Source: Selenomonas sp. AB3002 (GTDB lineage: Bacteria > Bacillota > Negativicutes > Selenomonadales > Selenomonadaceae). From it: 64,000 bases of DNA. The notes below the pieces were generated by a model. The model saw only the letters and a program-made list of their open reading frames with translations. It was not told the DNA's origin and ran no database searches. The translations under genes were made by a program, and so were the position numbers. The stretch lies in NCBI RefSeq assembly GCF_000702545.1, contig NZ_JNIO01000007.1, positions 284,106 to 348,105 of the forward strand, in the 5' to 3' direction. Below, piece by piece: positions 62,173 to 64,000 of this stretch. How positions within the stretch are numbered: the stretch's first letter is position 1; each line of letters begins with the position of its first letter.

Positions 62173-64000
62173 TCATCCATGTTCGTCCAAAAACTTCTCA
62201 AATTCTGCCATGGGCATGGGCTTGGAATAGAGGTAGCCCTGGCCGTATTGGCAGCCGCATTTCTTGAGGATTTCTTCCTGAGTTTCGTTTTCGATGCCTT
62301 CGCAGAGGACGGTCATGCCCAGGCGCTGGCCCAGTTCCACGGAGGCAGTGAGGATCTGCCTCATGCGCTCGTTGCTCTCGGGGCCGGTGATCAGGGTGCG
62401 GTCTATCTTCATCACATCCAGAGGGAGGATGTTCAGGAGCTCCAGCGAAGAATAGCCGGAGCCGAAGTCATCCATGGACAGCTGGAAGCCCAGCCGGTGG
62501 AGGGTGCTGATGATGCGGATGGCCCTGTCCCGCCTGTCGGGATGGTCGATGAAGGAGAATGCTGTTTCTGTGAGCTCCAGCTCCACCAGTCCCGGACGCA
62601 GGTTGTAGGTGTCCCTGACTTTCTTCATGTAGAGCATATAGCCGTCCTGCAGGAAGTGCATGCGGGACTGGTTCACGGAGATGGGCACGGTCTTTTTGCC
62701 TTCATTCCGCCTGCGTTCCTGCATGGCGCAGGTTTCCTCCAGCACGAAGTTGTCCAGGGGGATGATGAAGCCGTTTTCTTCAAATATATTGATGAACTCT
62801 CCCGGGGGCATGAAGCCCATCTTGGAGCTTTTCCATCGCACCAGGGCTTCGGCTCCAGTGGTCCGATGTGTATTGAGGTCGTATTTGGGCTGGAACCAGA
62901 CTTCGAATTCCCGCTGCTGCAGGGCCTGTTCCATTTCTGCTTCGATGAGCTGGCGACGGGCCAGCTGCTTTTCCAGTTTTTCATCGTAGACGCAGACCAG
63001 CCTGCCTGCTTCGTAGGCTTCGGAGATGGCAAGCTCTGCCCTGTGCACTGCCGTTTCCAGTTCCTCGGCCTTTTCCAGGCGGCAGATGCCGCCCTTGAGG
63101 TTCACGGCCTGCAGTTCGATGGCGGTTTCCTGCCGGATGATGCCCCGGAGAGTGATGGAAACCTGTTCTACCAGGCTGTCCATGGGAGGTTGTTCGTTGC
63201 CGGAGACGGGCATCTCTCCCAGGGCCATGATCATCTTGGCCATGCCGCTGACGGCGGTGGCCCTGAGTTTCAGTCTGGTCTGCAGCACTTTCAGGATGCG
63301 GGGCAGCTGCTCATCGATGATGGCCTTGCGAGTGCTGGTGCTCAGCTGGTTGATGGACTCGATGTCCACCCTCAGCACATAGCAGCGGCCTGCAGCGGCA
63401 GATTTAGCCAGCTGGCCCTTCAGAAGTTCGGGGATTTCGTCCACGAACCAGCGCCAGTTGGGCAGCTCTGACCAGTAGTCGGTATAGGCTGCTTTCTGGA
63501 TTTCTGCCACATGGCGGCGGCGGATGTGCAGGATGTAGAAGAAAAACAGGCACAGAGCCAGGAGCAGGGCCATAAGCCCGGTAAAGACCTGCATGGGATA
63601 GTTGTAGACAAAGGCGGAGAAGGTCTGCATCTTCCCCTGGAAGATGCCGCGGGTGTCCATGGTTCCCCGGAAATTGGAGGGCAGGGAGTTGAGGTCATGG
63701 TTCAGCACGGAGAGGAGCTGCCGCCTTCGGGGGTGCCCTGTACGGCCAGGCCAATATCCAGGCTGCACACGATGTCGCCTGTAGCGCTCAGGTCGTAGTA
63801 GCCGTTGTGCAGGATATGGTACTGGGAGCTGTAGGCTTCCATGAAAGTCCTGTCAGCCCGCCCGTCCGCACGGCGTCAAGGCAGTCCTCGGGAGACTGGC
63901 ACCAGAGGATATCCTTTTCGCCCATATGCTTGATGAGAGTATCTACGGAGAGAAGTCCCTGGGCAGGGCCACAGGGCCAGTGCGCCCTGTTTCGCCCCGC
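62173..64000 (-). pseudogene. EAL-domain phosphodiesterase with frameshifted sensor domain (5' end outside window)
   Basis: Paralogue of the gene at 789-3434. The uninterrupted part (from about 63720 down to 62173) codes for a membrane helix (FTGLMALLLALCLFFFYIL), a degenerate GGDEF-like domain (TDYWSELPNW, no GGDEF) and a complete EAL domain (EALVRW, SVNQS, ELTETAF, DDFGSGYSS, KIDR, EGIENE, GQGYLYSKPM). Upstream, the solute-binding-like sensor aligns with the paralogue only if the frame changes at about 63720 and again at about 63858 (EDCLDAVRTG / ADRTFMEAYSS / TPEGG / QLLSVLNHDL). Either the gene is broken or the sequence has indel errors here. A GTG at 63768 could still start a truncated EAL protein. 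Confidence 0.8.

Overview
The window looks like chromosome from a Selenomonas-type bacterium (Negativicutes, diderm Firmicutes), close to Selenomonas ruminantium. From memory, the GH43 beta-xylosidase and the L-lactate dehydrogenase closely resemble characterised S. ruminantium enzymes. A Firmicutes-like gene set sits beside flagellar P- and L-ring genes (flgI, flgH), which only make sense with an outer membrane. Most genes are GC-rich. Three patches are clearly AT-richer: the transposases, the PBECR4-like gene at 9.1 kb, and many promoter regions.

Layout. 1-781: right end of an IS1182-family element; a complete identical copy lies at 58164-60044 in the same orientation, so about 57 kb sits between direct IS copies. 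0.8-8.9 kb: membrane EAL phosphodiesterase, HD hydrolase, chemoreceptor, TauE-type anion permease and DcuC-type dicarboxylate carrier. 8.9-9.8 kb: an unusual module of consensus promoter, structured RNA, intrinsic terminator and AT-rich PBECR4-like nuclease gene, organised like a type III toxin-antitoxin locus. 9.8-18.4 kb: pentose locus with LacI regulator, GH43 xylosidase, GPH sugar symporter, DUF4867, xylulokinase and a divergent fucose/arabinose-isomerase-family gene; both divergent promoters carry the same candidate operator. 18.5-28.7 kb: Fic protein, mtnN, and a gluconate operon (gntK-gnd-gntP-rpiR) lodged between two copies of an mtnN-tail/recQ segment, the first with an internally deleted recQ. 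28.8-40.7 kb: carbonic anhydrase, UDG-like protein, MoxR ATPase with VWA partner, panE, LtaS-like sulfatase, DUF3298 protein, PTS EIIBC and flavodiiron protein. 41-46.4 kb: three-gene split glutamate synthase. 46.5-56.3 kb: zinc-ribbon flagellar-type protein, ldh, mreB, flgF-flgG-flgA-flgH-flgI-flgJ and an AMIN/phosphodiester-glycosidase protein. 56.4-64 kb: deleted IS4-type element, tartrate/malate dehydrogenase-like gene, intact IS1182 element, rubrerythrin, SLC13-type permease and a second EAL gene with frameshifts in its sensor domain.

The genes fit an anaerobic fermenter of plant sugars: xylo-oligosaccharide and gluconate uptake feeding the pentose phosphate pathway, lactate and C4-dicarboxylate metabolism, ammonia assimilation, O2/NO/peroxide defence (flavodiiron protein, rubrerythrin), motility and c-di-GMP turnover.

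The strongest unexplained signals are the RNA/PBECR4 module and several families of long intergenic hairpins (100-215 bp). These recur between genes and keep their folding through paired base changes. All statements come from reading the sequence; no database search was possible.
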